This document shows, one piece after another, positions 23,740-34,900 of a DNA stretch of 64,000 nt. Positions within the stretch are counted from its first letter, which is position 1. Every line of letters starts with the position of its first letter. Source of the DNA: Heterodera schachtii (lineage: Eukaryota > Nematoda > Chromadorea > Rhabditida > Heteroderidae); NCBI GenBank assembly GCA_023374025.1, contig SIJG01000001.1, positions 1,673,787 to 1,737,786 of the forward strand, in the 5' to 3' direction. Under the pieces are notes generated by a model, which searched no databases, was not told where the DNA came from, and was given only the letters and a program-made list of their open reading frames with translations. The translations under genes were made by a program, and so were the position numbers.

Positions 23740-24046
23740 CCTACAAGCAGCTGACAGTTTTCCTCAACTTTTTGACTTGAAAACATTGTTTTTTAATTTT
23801 GGACATAACATCCTTATTCTCGTCTCGTTCTCGGCGCCTGTCTCAGCCGTGCCATACTGATCATTAGTTTTACGAATGCCATTTACAGGGAACCGCCCGG
23901 TTCGTCGCGGCCAGTTCGCCGCGGCCGGTTCGCCGCGGGTTTTTCGCCGCAGGGTTTTTTCGGTCGGGGTCGTTTTCGCGTGGCCGTTTTCGCGTGGCCA
24001 TTTTCGCGTGAGGGCCATTTTCGCGTGGCCGTTTTCGCGTGGTTGC
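23740..24046 (+). repeat. Dispersed repeat copy 2 followed by GC-rich minisatellite
   Basis: The first 190 bases repeat the CTACAAGCAGCTGACAG... block. It then passes into a patchwork of short GC-rich units, TTCGCCGCGGCC and TTTTCGCGTGGCC. The same units occur in inverted order at 24,672-24,838, so the two blocks can pair as an imperfect inverted repeat about 900 bp apart. Confidence 0.7.
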
Positions 24047-24224
24047 ATATAAGCGAATTTTTTATTTTTTTATATTTTGAAAAAAATTTTCACTCCCGTT
24101 TTACTTCGGGTGCTTAATTCAATCTATATTTAAGTGAATTTTATAAACTAAATTAATACTGACAAATTATTATACAGTCTAATAATTTTTCACGGTCTAA
24201 TGCTTTGCTGGTATTAGTGTAGAC

Positions 24225-24310
24225 TAGAGACCGGACAACTGGGGTCGGACGGATCCCGAGGTCGGGATCCCGAATAAATCCCGCGGGATCCCGATCCCGT
24301 CCGGTCTCTA
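24225..24310. mobile_element. Very short hAT-type element, 86 bp
   Basis: Ends TAGAGACCGGAC and GTCCGGTCTCTA are flanked by the perfect 8-bp repeat GTGTAGAC (24,217-24,224 and 24,311-24,318). The interior is a palindromic GGGATCCCG array. A partial relative at about 46,900-46,980 keeps the CCAGTTGTCCGGTCTCTA end. This is among the smallest clearly bounded elements in the window. Confidence 0.8.
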
Positions 24311-24671
24311 GTGTAGACTCACCATCCCAAATGCAATTTGGTATAAAATGTTTGGGGCATAACTTTTGTACGGCAAAAAATTGAACAAAAAGTTAAGACT
24401 TTCCAATTGGTTATTCTCTGATATGTGAAAAGAAGAGTTCCCCGCCCCCCGAAAAAGAAAAAAAGAAAAGAAATGTCGTGATGCCGATGGTCGGATTCTG
24501 TGTCTCATTCACGTTGTCAATACTTGAAGTTGTTAATCTTTACATGCATAAAAATGAGGACGCTTTTGAGTAAATAAAAGCAAAAAATTGTTTGAAATCG
24601 GGTTCGGGATTCGAAATAGGTCAAAATGAATGTTCGGCACACATCCGACCAATTTTAGTCCTAAACAGGCA

Positions 24672-24838
24672 CTCACGCGAAAACGTACCCCACGCGAAAA
24701 CGGCCACGCGAAAACGGCCACGCGAAAACGTCCTGGCCCCGGGTTTTTTCGCCTCCGGCTTTTTCGCCGCGGCTTTTTCGCCGCGGCCAGTTCGCCGCGG
24801 CCGGTTCGCCGCCCATAGAAAAATGTCCTTTTCGCCGC
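24672..24838 (-). repeat. GC-rich minisatellite, inverted relative of 23.9 kb block
   Basis: Units CACGCGAAAACGGC, TTTTTCGCCGCGGC and GTTCGCCGCGGCC are repeated several times. They produce open frames on both strands that are not supported as genes. Confidence 0.7.
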
Positions 24839-25162
24839 CATAATTATTGTTCAAAAATTTTTTTAATTTTTTTATTTTTCAAAAATTTGTTATAACTAAG
24901 GCTGAAACTATGATGCGAAGCGAAAAAATTAATTAAAAATAGGTTTCTCTTTATTTTGGGCAAATTACATGTATATGTATTAGGATAAAATTCTGGCGAT
25001 GGATAGAAAAGAAGGAACGATTGAAAAAGGCGAAGCCGATTGGTTTAAATAAAATTTCTTCAAAATATTACTGAATATAAAGGAGGGGTTGAGTTCCGGG
25101 CGTAAAAAAAATTTATAAGTCAAAAATTTCTATCAATCTCTAATGCACAAATATGGCCGACA

Positions 25163-25485
25163 CACTCCCTTATTAGTGCTAATGTTGGCATTTACTGTAA
25201 AAAAGCCATTCTGAGTGATTAATTGTTGCTGCAGGTCTCTCCGCCAACCCGCACCTTTCCCTCGGCTCGCTTCACCTGTGCCTCGACTCGGCCATCGTCG
25301 GCTCTGCCGCCTGCGTGTCCGTGTTGGAGCAGCACATCGGCGACTGCGCGTGCGTTGGCTCTCTGTCGTTGCGCGACAACGCGTTGGAGTACGAGGTGTG
25401 TGCTGCTCGGTGGTGCTGGTCTCTCTTAAGGCTGGCACGACTTTTTACCTCCGGAATTCCAAAAATTATTTTTAATTTTTTAGCC
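25163..25485 (+). pseudogene. Orphan duplicate of CARMIL exon 10
   Basis: The exon 25,235-25,395 (161 bp) is almost identical to CARMIL exon 10 at 37,421-37,581. It has the same length, the same phase, an intact frame (SANPHL...GSLHLCLDSAIVGSA...SLRDNALEYE), an AG acceptor and a GT donor. Intron flanks are also copied (CTCCCTTATTAGTGCTAATG upstream; GGCACGACTTTTT.CCTCCGGAATT downstream). No other CARMIL exon lies nearby, so it is a segmental duplication of one leucine-rich-repeat exon. It sits upstream of the parent in the same orientation. It could in principle be used as an alternative exon only by a transcript spanning the protease gene, which seems unlikely. Confidence 0.85.
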
Positions 25486-26123
25486 AAATATTTTTCTTCC
25501 TTATTTTTTTTAATATTCATAAGCCTAATTGTTGAAATAGCAAAAAAGGCAGCGAATAAATGTCTCAATTTTGATTCATCATCACAGTTCCCCTCGTGAA
25601 TATCAGCCCCCTGCCCGCTCCTCCACCGAATCTGTGCCTCTTTCTGAATCACTTTTTCCCCAATTCTTTCATTCAATGGAGGGCAAAGTTAACTGCAAAA
25701 TTTCCCGCCTCCGCTCGCCAGCAGCAGAAGTGAATGTCAGTCACTGTCATCTCTTTCTCATCCCACCCCCGGGGCTGTGCCGACTGAAGGTCAAATATGT
25801 TGCGCCCTTCAGAGTCTCGGACCAAAATTATTTTCCCATAGTGGGCGGATGACCTTTGTTCGTCGGCATTTTCTTTTGCTGCCGTCCTTAATTTTGCCTG
25901 TTGGTTGGTCGATGGATGCTAAGACCAATCAATGCTTTAAAAACCGCAAATTGAAACGGTGAAGCAATTAATCATTCCTCAGCCTCCACAATTGTGCCCC
26001 ACGTTACCATTTTTCTTTTTCTTTCAATTATTAAGTCTTTTAATTCACCTCCTTCCTGGTTGAGACCCCATAAAAGATGAAAATTGGCTTATTTTTTGAA
26101 TGGAAAATTTCTAAATTTAAGGG

Positions 26124-28118
26124 ATGTCAAAACAAATTTGCATTTGTTTTCTTGTTTTCCTAATTATTTTTTTGAATTCTGCATCTGCTCGTCACCTCTT
26201 AGACATTTCTCTAAGAACTGAAAGTGAATGTCCACTTAAATGTGGAAGACGTGCCATTCAGCAGGAGCAACGAGTAATGCTGCAACTTAACTTAATAGGG
26301 AACCTAAAATATAGCAATCAAAATCAAATGTTTATTTGAATATTTTTAAAGGTTCGAAATTTTTTATATTATGTAATTTCATTAATTTGCGTAATTGAAT
26401 GATTGAATTTCGACCAAAATTTTTTTTAAGGTTTTCGGTGGCACAGTCGTCGAACAAGATTTGTGGCCCTGGACTTTCCTACTTTCAGCAACAGAATGTG
26501 ATGGAAAAAACAGCTACTGCACTGCACAATATATCGGTGAGCCCATTATTTAATTTCATTTTTTCAATTTATTCATTTGTCAATAAAGAAAAACCTGAAA
26601 TGAGCATTATTTCGCACAAAAAAAGCAATAAGGAAATTCTGAATTTGTAAAATTAATTTAAATATTCTTGCCTGCCGCTGGCAAAAGGATCATCGGCTGG
26701 GATGGGTTACATGCAATCCGATTTCGGAATCCGTTTAAAAATTAGATGTAAATTTTCTTTCATTATTACTCCGGCCTTATTTTTTCCCCGAGTTTTTTTT
26801 AATGCTCCTTTTGCTAAACGCTTTTCTTTTTCAGAAATTTTCCATTTTCATTAAAAATTTTATTCTTTCTCTTATTTTTTTGGGGGGGGGGGGGCTTTAG
26901 CCCCCTTACCTCCCCCCCCTAGCTACCTCGTTGTATGGGTGATTCCATGTTTAATTTCTTTTAGGAGAGAATTATTTCGCGACATCGGCCCATTGCCTGT
27001 ACACAAATTTTTTTTTGTGCCACGTAAACCCTAGACGACAAAAGAGACCAAATTGGGTGCCACTTGAAACAGACAAATTAGCTCTAAGTTCGCGTGGTGA
27101 GACATACCACGTCGACGAATTTTGGGTCGATCCACGGTTCGAGGAAAATGACAACACTTTCCAAAATTACGCGTACGATTTCGCACTGATCAAGGCATTT
27201 GCCAAAATTGGGGCATGTTTTCACAAGCAATTTTATTCAGAGCAGTACCACCGTTTATGCAGAACCAATCTGTTTGGCTTCACGTCTCGACCGCTTTAAG
27301 GACTCTTGGGGGAATTTAGTCGGCTATGGGCTACATGTAAAAATAAATGATAACATAAAAATATAATAATAAATTGTTACATTTTTTCATCTATTTTTAG
27401 CGTACGGACGCGGAATGGGACCAAAAACTGCGTCATGCCACTGTCAACTTGTCACCCAGCGCCATATGCAAACTGTAATCTAATAATTTTATGATTTTTC
27501 GAAATTCCAATTTTAAGAAAATGGGGTGCCAGTGGCAAACTCTGTTCTGGCTCTTCAAACGCTGGCGCTTTAATTGTAAGTCAAAGTAATATTCAATTCT
27601 TTTTTAATTTTGTCGTTTTGCCGCCATTTTACTCATGAAAATGCCCAATTCAAAAATAGCGCAAAATTACAAAACTAATATTCAAATTCTTTGTATGGTG
27701 GTTCTGGTGCGGCACTATTGACTGGCCATCTGCCGAACAACGTTTATTTTGCTCAGGGAATATTGAGCATGTACAGACGTGGAAACAGCAGACAAAACAA
27801 CCCAGGTAATGATTTAAAATGTTCATTATAAAATTTAATTTGGGACTTAAAACACAAAAAAAGTTAAAACTGAGAACCGATTTTATGGATAAATGCTTAT
27901 TTTGTTAAATTATTTTCGATCTGCACTTCAGTTATAACTGATTTTGTTTTTCTTTTTAAGCGTCATTTTATTTTTCAGAAATTTACGCCCCTGTCGCCGA
28001 CTTTTGTGGCTTTATCGCGTCTGTCACCGGTTCGCGAGTGAAGTGCACCGACCCTTACAATGCGATTACAATGGCAAAGTGCAAAAAGGCGACCCCAGAA
28101 GGCGCAGTCGATGCTTAA
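26124..28118 (+). CDS. Secreted trypsin-like (S1 family) serine protease
   Basis: Eight exons: 26124-26273, 26431-26536, 26965-27194, 27241-27336, 27401-27474, 27518-27575, about 27697-27805, 27979-28118 (TAA). Exon 1 gives a signal peptide (MSKQICICFLVFLIIFLNSA) and a propeptide with CPLKCGRR. The activation site QEQR/VFGGT falls exactly on the exon 1/2 junction. The catalytic His lies in ATSAHC and the Asp in YAYDFALIK. AEPICLAS and VGYG match the family core. The Ser region reads GGSGAALL instead of the usual GDSGGPL, so the Asp before the Ser is Gly. Intron 3 is GC-AG and 46 nt. No AG acceptor keeps the frame into exon 7 (27.58-27.70 kb), so a frameshift, sequence error or unusual splice must lie there. 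An AATAAA is at 28,180. It is likely secreted into gut or host tissue. Confidence 0.78.
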
Positions 28119-28699
28119 AGGATTAAATTTGCTAAACCACAACAATTTGTTTTCATCGCCTACCTATATTGTTCACAAAAATAAATACAAGTGCATTATT
28201 TGAAGTTTTTTAAATTTTTGGCTTCGCATCCAAAATGAGCTCCAATCGATATGTACTTTATTTCTCTTGTTTTGGTGATGGAACTGATTCAGAATGACTA
28301 ATGAAGCTGGAATTGATTGTTCTTTCCGCTTATCTGTCCAATTTCAGCTTCTCCGGAAAAGAGAAGTGCATGAAACAGTACAGGGCAGAGAGGGCAGCAG
28401 CAAAATAAATTTTTGGCGTTCCTTTCAATTTTTCGTGACTTTTTTGCCTTTTTATGACTTTTTTGTGATTTTTGGCGAATTTTTATGATTTTTAGTCGAC
28501 TTTTTGAAGATTTTTAGTGACTTAAATTCCCAGCCCTAGTGATGGGGCCAAATCGGAAAATAAAATGCGAAACGCGAAATTCCAATACAAATTTTTTAAT
28601 AGTCAAAATCAAAAGCAAAATCATCATTTTGTAAATCTATTCAAAATCTAAAAAATCAAAGGCGGCGCCGGGAAATTTTTGAAAATTCGCCAGGAGATT

Positions 28700-28930
28700 T
28701 GAAATTTCTATGATTCGGCCTCTCCAAATTAGGCACAAACCAAAGAAATAAGGATATCTTCGAGTCCTGCCTTTTAAGAGCCACTCTACAAGCAGCTGAC
28801 AGTTTTCCTCAACTTTTTGACTTGAAAACATTGTTTTTTAATTTTGGACATAACATCCTTATTCTCGTCTCGTTCTCGGCGCCTGTCTCTGACATGCCAT
28901 AAATGATCATTTAGTTTTGCAAATGCCATT
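28700..28930 (+). repeat. Dispersed repeat, copy 3
   Basis: The longest uninterrupted copy of the block starting GATTCGGCCTCTCCAAATTAGG, with the same order of sub-blocks as at 22.9 and 23.7 kb, continuing to TGATCATTTAGTTTTGCAAATGCC. The surrounding 28.2-29.4 kb has no supported gene. The Lys/Arg/Gly-rich frame at 29,039-29,419 is low-complexity. Confidence 0.65.
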
Positions 28931-29489
28931 TACATCAGACTGCTAATTGCTGTTGTATAAAATGGTTGTCACTAAACAGCAGCAGAGCACCACTTTCAAG
29001 TTAATGATGCTAATGGGATGGAGTTGGGAATGCTGTAATTGATTGTCCATTCCGTCCATCTCTCTCACAATTTCACCTTTCCTCCGACGAGAGACAGTGC
29101 ACGAAATAGCACAGGACAGAGAGGAAAAGAAAGAGAATTGGCGAAACGTAAAAAAGGAATGAGGGGAAAGAAAAAAAGCGGAGGAGTAGAGGACGAGAGA
29201 AAGGAGGAGGACGGGCGGCGGAGGATGGTATCATCTTCATCACATCACCACCGCCCGACAACACAAAATCCACCGACGGACACTTTTTTGTGTCGTCGTC
29301 CATCAACGGCTGAACGAGAGGCCATAGACCAACGCCATCTTCTAAATGGCCTTTGCTTCCCATTGGCAATATATACATATTTTTCCGGGAATGCATTTTG
29401 TGTAAAATGTTGGATTTAAACCCCGACCCGATTCGGGAATTGCGAATGTTATCTATTGCACTCCAAATCGGATGAGTGTGTCTTTAAAT

Positions 29490-30852
29490 CAGGGCTTCGA
29501 TCTGTTCTGATTTATCAGAAATGTTCTGATTTGGAGGGTCCAAATCTGATAAAATAAAAATGTTCTGATTTGTCAGAAATGTTCTGATTTTGGTGTAGAG
29601 ACCAAAATTTGTTCTGATTTCTTAGATAAACTCATATTTTGAAATTTTGTGACATAATGTCACTTTTTGTCAAGAAAATATAACATTTGTGGCAAAATTT
29701 GGTCATTTTTTGACAAAAATCTGTTAACAAATCGCATTAAAAATCGCAAAATTTTTCACGGCGGCGCCTATCGGCACCGCCTGACGCCGCTCCCCTCCCC
29801 TGTCAATCGGTCAAAATTTTTTGAAAAAATTTGCGTTTAAAAAAGGCGTTTCTAAACGCAAAAAAAAAATCGTCGCTTGGCTTTTAATCAGGGGTGCGAT
29901 CGAAAAATTTTTAAAATCAGAACATCGAGCCCAAAAAATCAGATTTTGGGGTCGAAAATCAGAACATTTTGCAAAATTGCTTCAAATCAGTTTTTTTTAC
30001 AATTTATTCGATCAAAAATGTATTAAAAATTATATTTTTCGCCAACAATTACATCTTTAATGATTTTGGTGAGGTTTAGCAAATCGTAAATTTCAGTACA
30101 CTCGGGATGAAAAAATTAGATTTTTAAGAATTTTTTTGCGGCGCATTTTTCCAAAAAAACTTTTGATGAATGGGCGAGAGAAGAGGCTCCGGCGGTGCCG
30201 ATAGGCGCCGCCGGGAAAAATTTTGCGATTTTTAATGCGATTTGTTAACAGATTTTTGTCAAAAACGACCAAATTTTGCAACAAATCTTATATTTTTCTT
30301 TATAAAAAGTGACATTATGCCACAAAATTTCAAAATATGAGTTTATCTAAGAAATCAGAACAAATTTTGGTCACTATCCCAAAATCAGAACATTTCTGAC
30401 AAATCAGAACATTTTTATTTTATCAGATTTGGACCCTCCAAATCAGAACATTTCTGATAAATCAGAACAGATCGCACCCCTGCTTTTAATTGCAAAAATT
30501 GGCCTTTTTTTGTTGAAAATCTGTTAAAAATCAGAACTAATTACAAAAAAAATTTCCGGCGGCGCCTATCGGCACCGCCGGACCCCCCCCCCCCCATTCC
30601 CCAGAAGTCTTTTGGAAAAATCCGCCGCAAAAAAATTCTTAATAGTCTGATTTTTTATCCCGGGTGCACTGAAATTTTCGATTTGTATGATAATCGGAGG
30701 CCAAAAATATAATTTTTAATACATTTTTGATTTAATAAATTATAAAAAAACTGATTTGAAGCAATTTTGTAAAATGTTCTGATTTTTGACCTCAAAATCT
30801 GATTTTTTGAGCCCGATGTTCTGATTTTGAAAATTTTTCGATCGCACCCCTG
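29490..30852 (+). mobile_element. hAT-type element, outer member of a nested pair
   Basis: The outer element starts CAGGGCTTCGATCTGTTC and ends TTTTTCGATCGCACCCCTG. It is flanked by the perfect 8-bp duplication CTTTAAAT (29,482-29,489 and 30,853-30,860). It is interrupted at 29,889-30,482 by a second member of the same family. Without the insert and its duplication it is about 760 bp. It contains repeats of AAATGTTCTGATTTGTC and the GC-rich core GGCGCCTATCGGCACCGCC. No transposase reading frame. Confidence 0.88.
29889..30482 (-). mobile_element. hAT-type element inserted in the outer copy
   Basis: A 594-bp element in reverse orientation to its host, bounded by CAGGGGTGCGATCG and CAGATCGCACCCCTG, with the perfect 8-bp duplication CTTTTAAT at 29,881-29,888 and 30,483-30,490. 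Its internal order (CTGATTT units, a CGGTGCCGATAGGCGCCG core, AATCAGAACATTT units) mirrors the outer element, so the family transposed at least twice at different times. Confidence 0.88.
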
Positions 30853-31989
30853 CTTTAAATGAGTTTCTAAAACTTTTTGTTTTAAAAAAATTTCTTTTAC
30901 CCTTTTTCAATTTTTTAATGAAAATTGCCCCCGACGAGGGTTGTTGCTCCCCGACATTTTTTAAATTTCTCCTGCAATCCCCGACAAATTTTGTTCGGGA
31001 ATTTTCTCCTCGATCCCCGACTTTTCTCTCCCCTAGGGTCGAGGCTTAACCTTAGTAAAATGTTTTATTAACGGAGAAATGATGAGAGAATTGTTGCTGA
31101 ATCGCACAGACTTCCATGAGACATAGAAGAGTGTAGTCGAGGGTATTCGTGCCATTGTGTTGGTGAATTTTGTGCCGAGAAATTCAAAATTCGTTGTTCT
31201 TTTTTGGGGCTTCGGTCCCGACTCTCTGCTGATACAAATTTTCGGTCTCGGCCTTGGAAATTCCCGATCCTCAATCCTTATTCCCATAAAACCCTGCGGG
31301 GCAGCAGCAAAGGGCATTTGCCCTTGCTCGTCTTGTAAGCTACATAATCTCATCTCATCCCGCCCATTTCGGCTAAATATGGGATGCTTGGTTATGTGGA
31401 AAAGCAGATGCATCAACAAATGGCCTCCTCCCACACCATTCTCGACCTATTCCCTCCCAAATTTGACCATGAATATAAAATGAGTTTCCATGTAAAGCTA
31501 ATCTCTCCCCCCTGACAATGACATTTTTTGGCATTTTTTTTACCGGAAATGGCCGAATTTTACAACAACAAAAACAATATGAAACATTTTGTTTTCATTT
31601 TTTAGAGGAAAGGTTGAAAACCGGAGATAACCTTTTCACTTAACGATGAATCATATTTCGTACATTTGAAACTTTCATTTTGCCATTTCCGACAATTTCA
31701 AATGGGCGTAATAATTTTAAATTTAAATTTAATAAAAATTAATTCAGAGAGATAAAAGACACCTTTCAAAATGTAAAACCATTAAATTGAACACCAGCAA
31801 CAACAAACAGCACAAACATATCACTTTTTTGCTTCTTTTTTTGCTGCCTTTCCATCCGCCAAAAATCAATCAATCGCCAAAACAACAGAACAAACAGACG
31901 AAGAAGAAACATCACTTACAAATTCCATTTCTGAATTATTCCATATTTTTTTGTTTAAAACATTTTCACTTTTAAATTATTTGACAAAA

Positions 31990-34900
31990 ATGACGTCATC
32001 GTCATTGTCGATGAGCCGTGAGAAAGCAGAGGAAATTTGCAAACATATCAAAGGTTCGGAGGAGGGAGAAAAAGTGCTCCAAAATTGCTAAAATTCCTGG
32101 AAAATTAAAATTTAATTAAGTACCTAAAAATTATCATCGGACACAATTTGTCTGGAATTTTGTTGCTAATTATCTCATTAGTGTTGTGAAAATACCCTCT
32201 TCAAATTTGAAAATTAGCAGAAATATGCATTAAAATTTTTTTGCCAATAATTGCAAATAGTTGGGTATTTTCTGGTAAAAATGCCGAAATATGGATGAAC
32301 ATGTGGAATAAAAACGCATCCTAGAAACTTAAAACCAAGCTAAAAATATTATTTACTTGGATTTCCGCCGAAATTTACTGTGCAAAAACTGGAAATCCAT
32401 ACAAATCCGGGCCCTATATTAATAAAACTCAACGGCTGCTATTTGCAACAAGCTCAAGAGTTGATGTTTTTAATTTTATAAAACAAAGAGTATAACTGTG
32501 AGTTCCGAGGTTTTTTTTTGGCCGAAATTCCTTAAATTTTTTGCGCCATGTGGTCCAACTCCGGGCCCACAACGAAAACAATTCAATTCAACCCATTATT
32601 ACAAATTTCCCAATTTGTAGAAAATTCCGGTGCACTTTTTGGCCAAAAGTTCTGGGAGTGCCGACTCGCGTGCGCACTGCTCGCCCAACAGAAAGGCGAC
32701 CGGTGGGAGTCGCGTTTCATGGCAATTGCCAAATTCCGCGTGTTCATCCTGCAAGGCAAAAGTGTGAACAGCTTGAAGATAGAGAAGTGCTTCAACATTG
32801 TCGCATTGCGCTACTTGGAACTGTTGCAGCAGGACCTTCAGGTGGCGATGGCTTCGAATTGTGCCATGCCATGCCACGGCATGATAGCAATGGCATTCTT
32901 GTGTAGGCTTAGATAGAGGTCGGCACGGGACAGGGTCTCAAGCCGGATTTACATAATCTGCTATAATCCTGCATTTTTTTGGAAATTTGAGATTAATCCC
33001 TAGGGATCTCAACCCATAACAATTTTTGTATTAATTCCCGCAGCGGGTTCCTTGGAGTAGGGAGACTGGCAATGAGGGGAATAAGTCCCCCCCCCCGAAA
33101 ATAGAATTGAATTTTAATGAAAACGGAAATATTTTAAAAATTTATTTTTTCAAAATTAGTCCATAGTCCCCCGGGTTCCCGGAAGGAACAAGGCATGGAT
33201 GGCGGCGCTTCATGCTTTCAAATAAGTGAATTCTAAAACTAATAGGCTAATAATAGAGGCGAGGCACAACCAAAAACAATATATAAAAAAACAGATTTAG
33301 TGAAACAAGGCCCGAAATGTAATTATGACAGAAAAAAACCGAGAATTCATTTTCCGACAACATCCATTTCAAAAAATGAAAGCCCAATAATTCAGCTCCA
33401 AATTGGTTGGGAGGAGCGCAGTGCCAAGCCGTCGTCGTCCGCCGCCGGCGCCGTTCCGCCAATGCTTCATTTTCTCGTCCGTTTTCCGGAAAATGACCTT
33501 GTGAATAACACCAACAGCAAAAGCAATGAGGACGACGGCATGGAGCAGGAGTTGCAACACAACCAACCACAGCAGCAGCGGTGCCGCACAGTGCGCGAGT
33601 TGGCCATGCATTTGTTGGCCACGCTGAAGCATTACTTCCCGGACATCCAGCGCAGGCACTGTGTCCCCTCCCTCCCCTTTGGGCTAATAGGCATTAATTG
33701 GTTATCCATTAATTTTCGGTCCTTAGCCATCAATTTTTTTGAAAGAATTCGAATAAAATTATAATGTCCAAATGATTTGAATCCGTTTGGGCATAAATTA
33801 AAAACAGCAAATTGCATAACTTTTTCCACATTTTTCAGCTTGGCCAAACATTTTTTGACCATCAGTCCTTCACTGATTGCCGACTTTTCGGCATTGCCCT
33901 CCTCCACCCCTGAACTTCCGTGCCACAATTTCCGACGGTCCTACGTGGTCTGCCAACTTTTTTTTAGAATGCCAATAGATAATTAGATTTTAATATTAAT
34001 TTAAAATATTATTATTCTTTCCAATTTTATAGTCTAATTAAGGCTACGAATTTATTATAGAGTAGAGCGGGACCAGGACCGGGCCGGGAATTCCCGGTCA
34101 TCCGAGGTCCCGGATTTTGAAAAGCTCAGGTCCCGGTTCTAATTAAGGCTACGAATTTATTACATAAATCGCCAAAATACAATTGGATTTGGATACCAAA
34201 ACTGGCATTAAAAAGCAAATACTAAGTATATGGGACCTAAAAATTTATTGATTCATCAGTCATCGTTAAACAATATATAAATTTATTGAAATTCCAAAAT
34301 GTAAAGTTGGCATTTTTCGCACGCCTTTTCAGGCACATTGTGATTGGTTGGAACATCCTTTTCGAGACGAAGTGATCTGGGACATTGAACGCATTTATTT
34401 TGTGCATTCGCAGCACGAGTTGGACCTGAACGATTTCAACCATTTGCCAGCAAAGTAAAAAACAAAAAAGAAAAGAAAAAGTGTTGGTATTCTCCCTAAC
34501 ATTGCTGATCAATTAATTAACAGGAAATTTATCAAAATATTTTTAATTATCCCTATTAGGGCTTGCCCTCGACTTTTGGTGACAAAAAAATCGGTGACAA
34601 GAAATTGCTTATCTATCACTTTCGTTCTTCCCCACTCGGTTTGGGGAGTCCCCCTAATTCCTTGATCACCTGTCTAATCGTTTGAATTTTCCAAAAAAAG
34701 CTGATCAGTTAGCAAGAAATGATTTTTTTCACCCCTTTGTAGCTAACTTACTATGCTCGCTCATTTTCTATCATAACCCTAATAAATTGATTGCTGATCA
34801 GAGACCTGCAGGCACTGATCGGTGCCGTCCAATTCTCGGACTTCTTCACCGGCATCAGTGCCACCGCGCAGCGTCTGCAGCCAGAGCACGTGGACGCCCT

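Noticed and set aside
29039..29419. Lys/Arg/Gly-rich plus-strand frame
   Set aside because: Low-complexity AG-rich sequence with no supporting exon structure.
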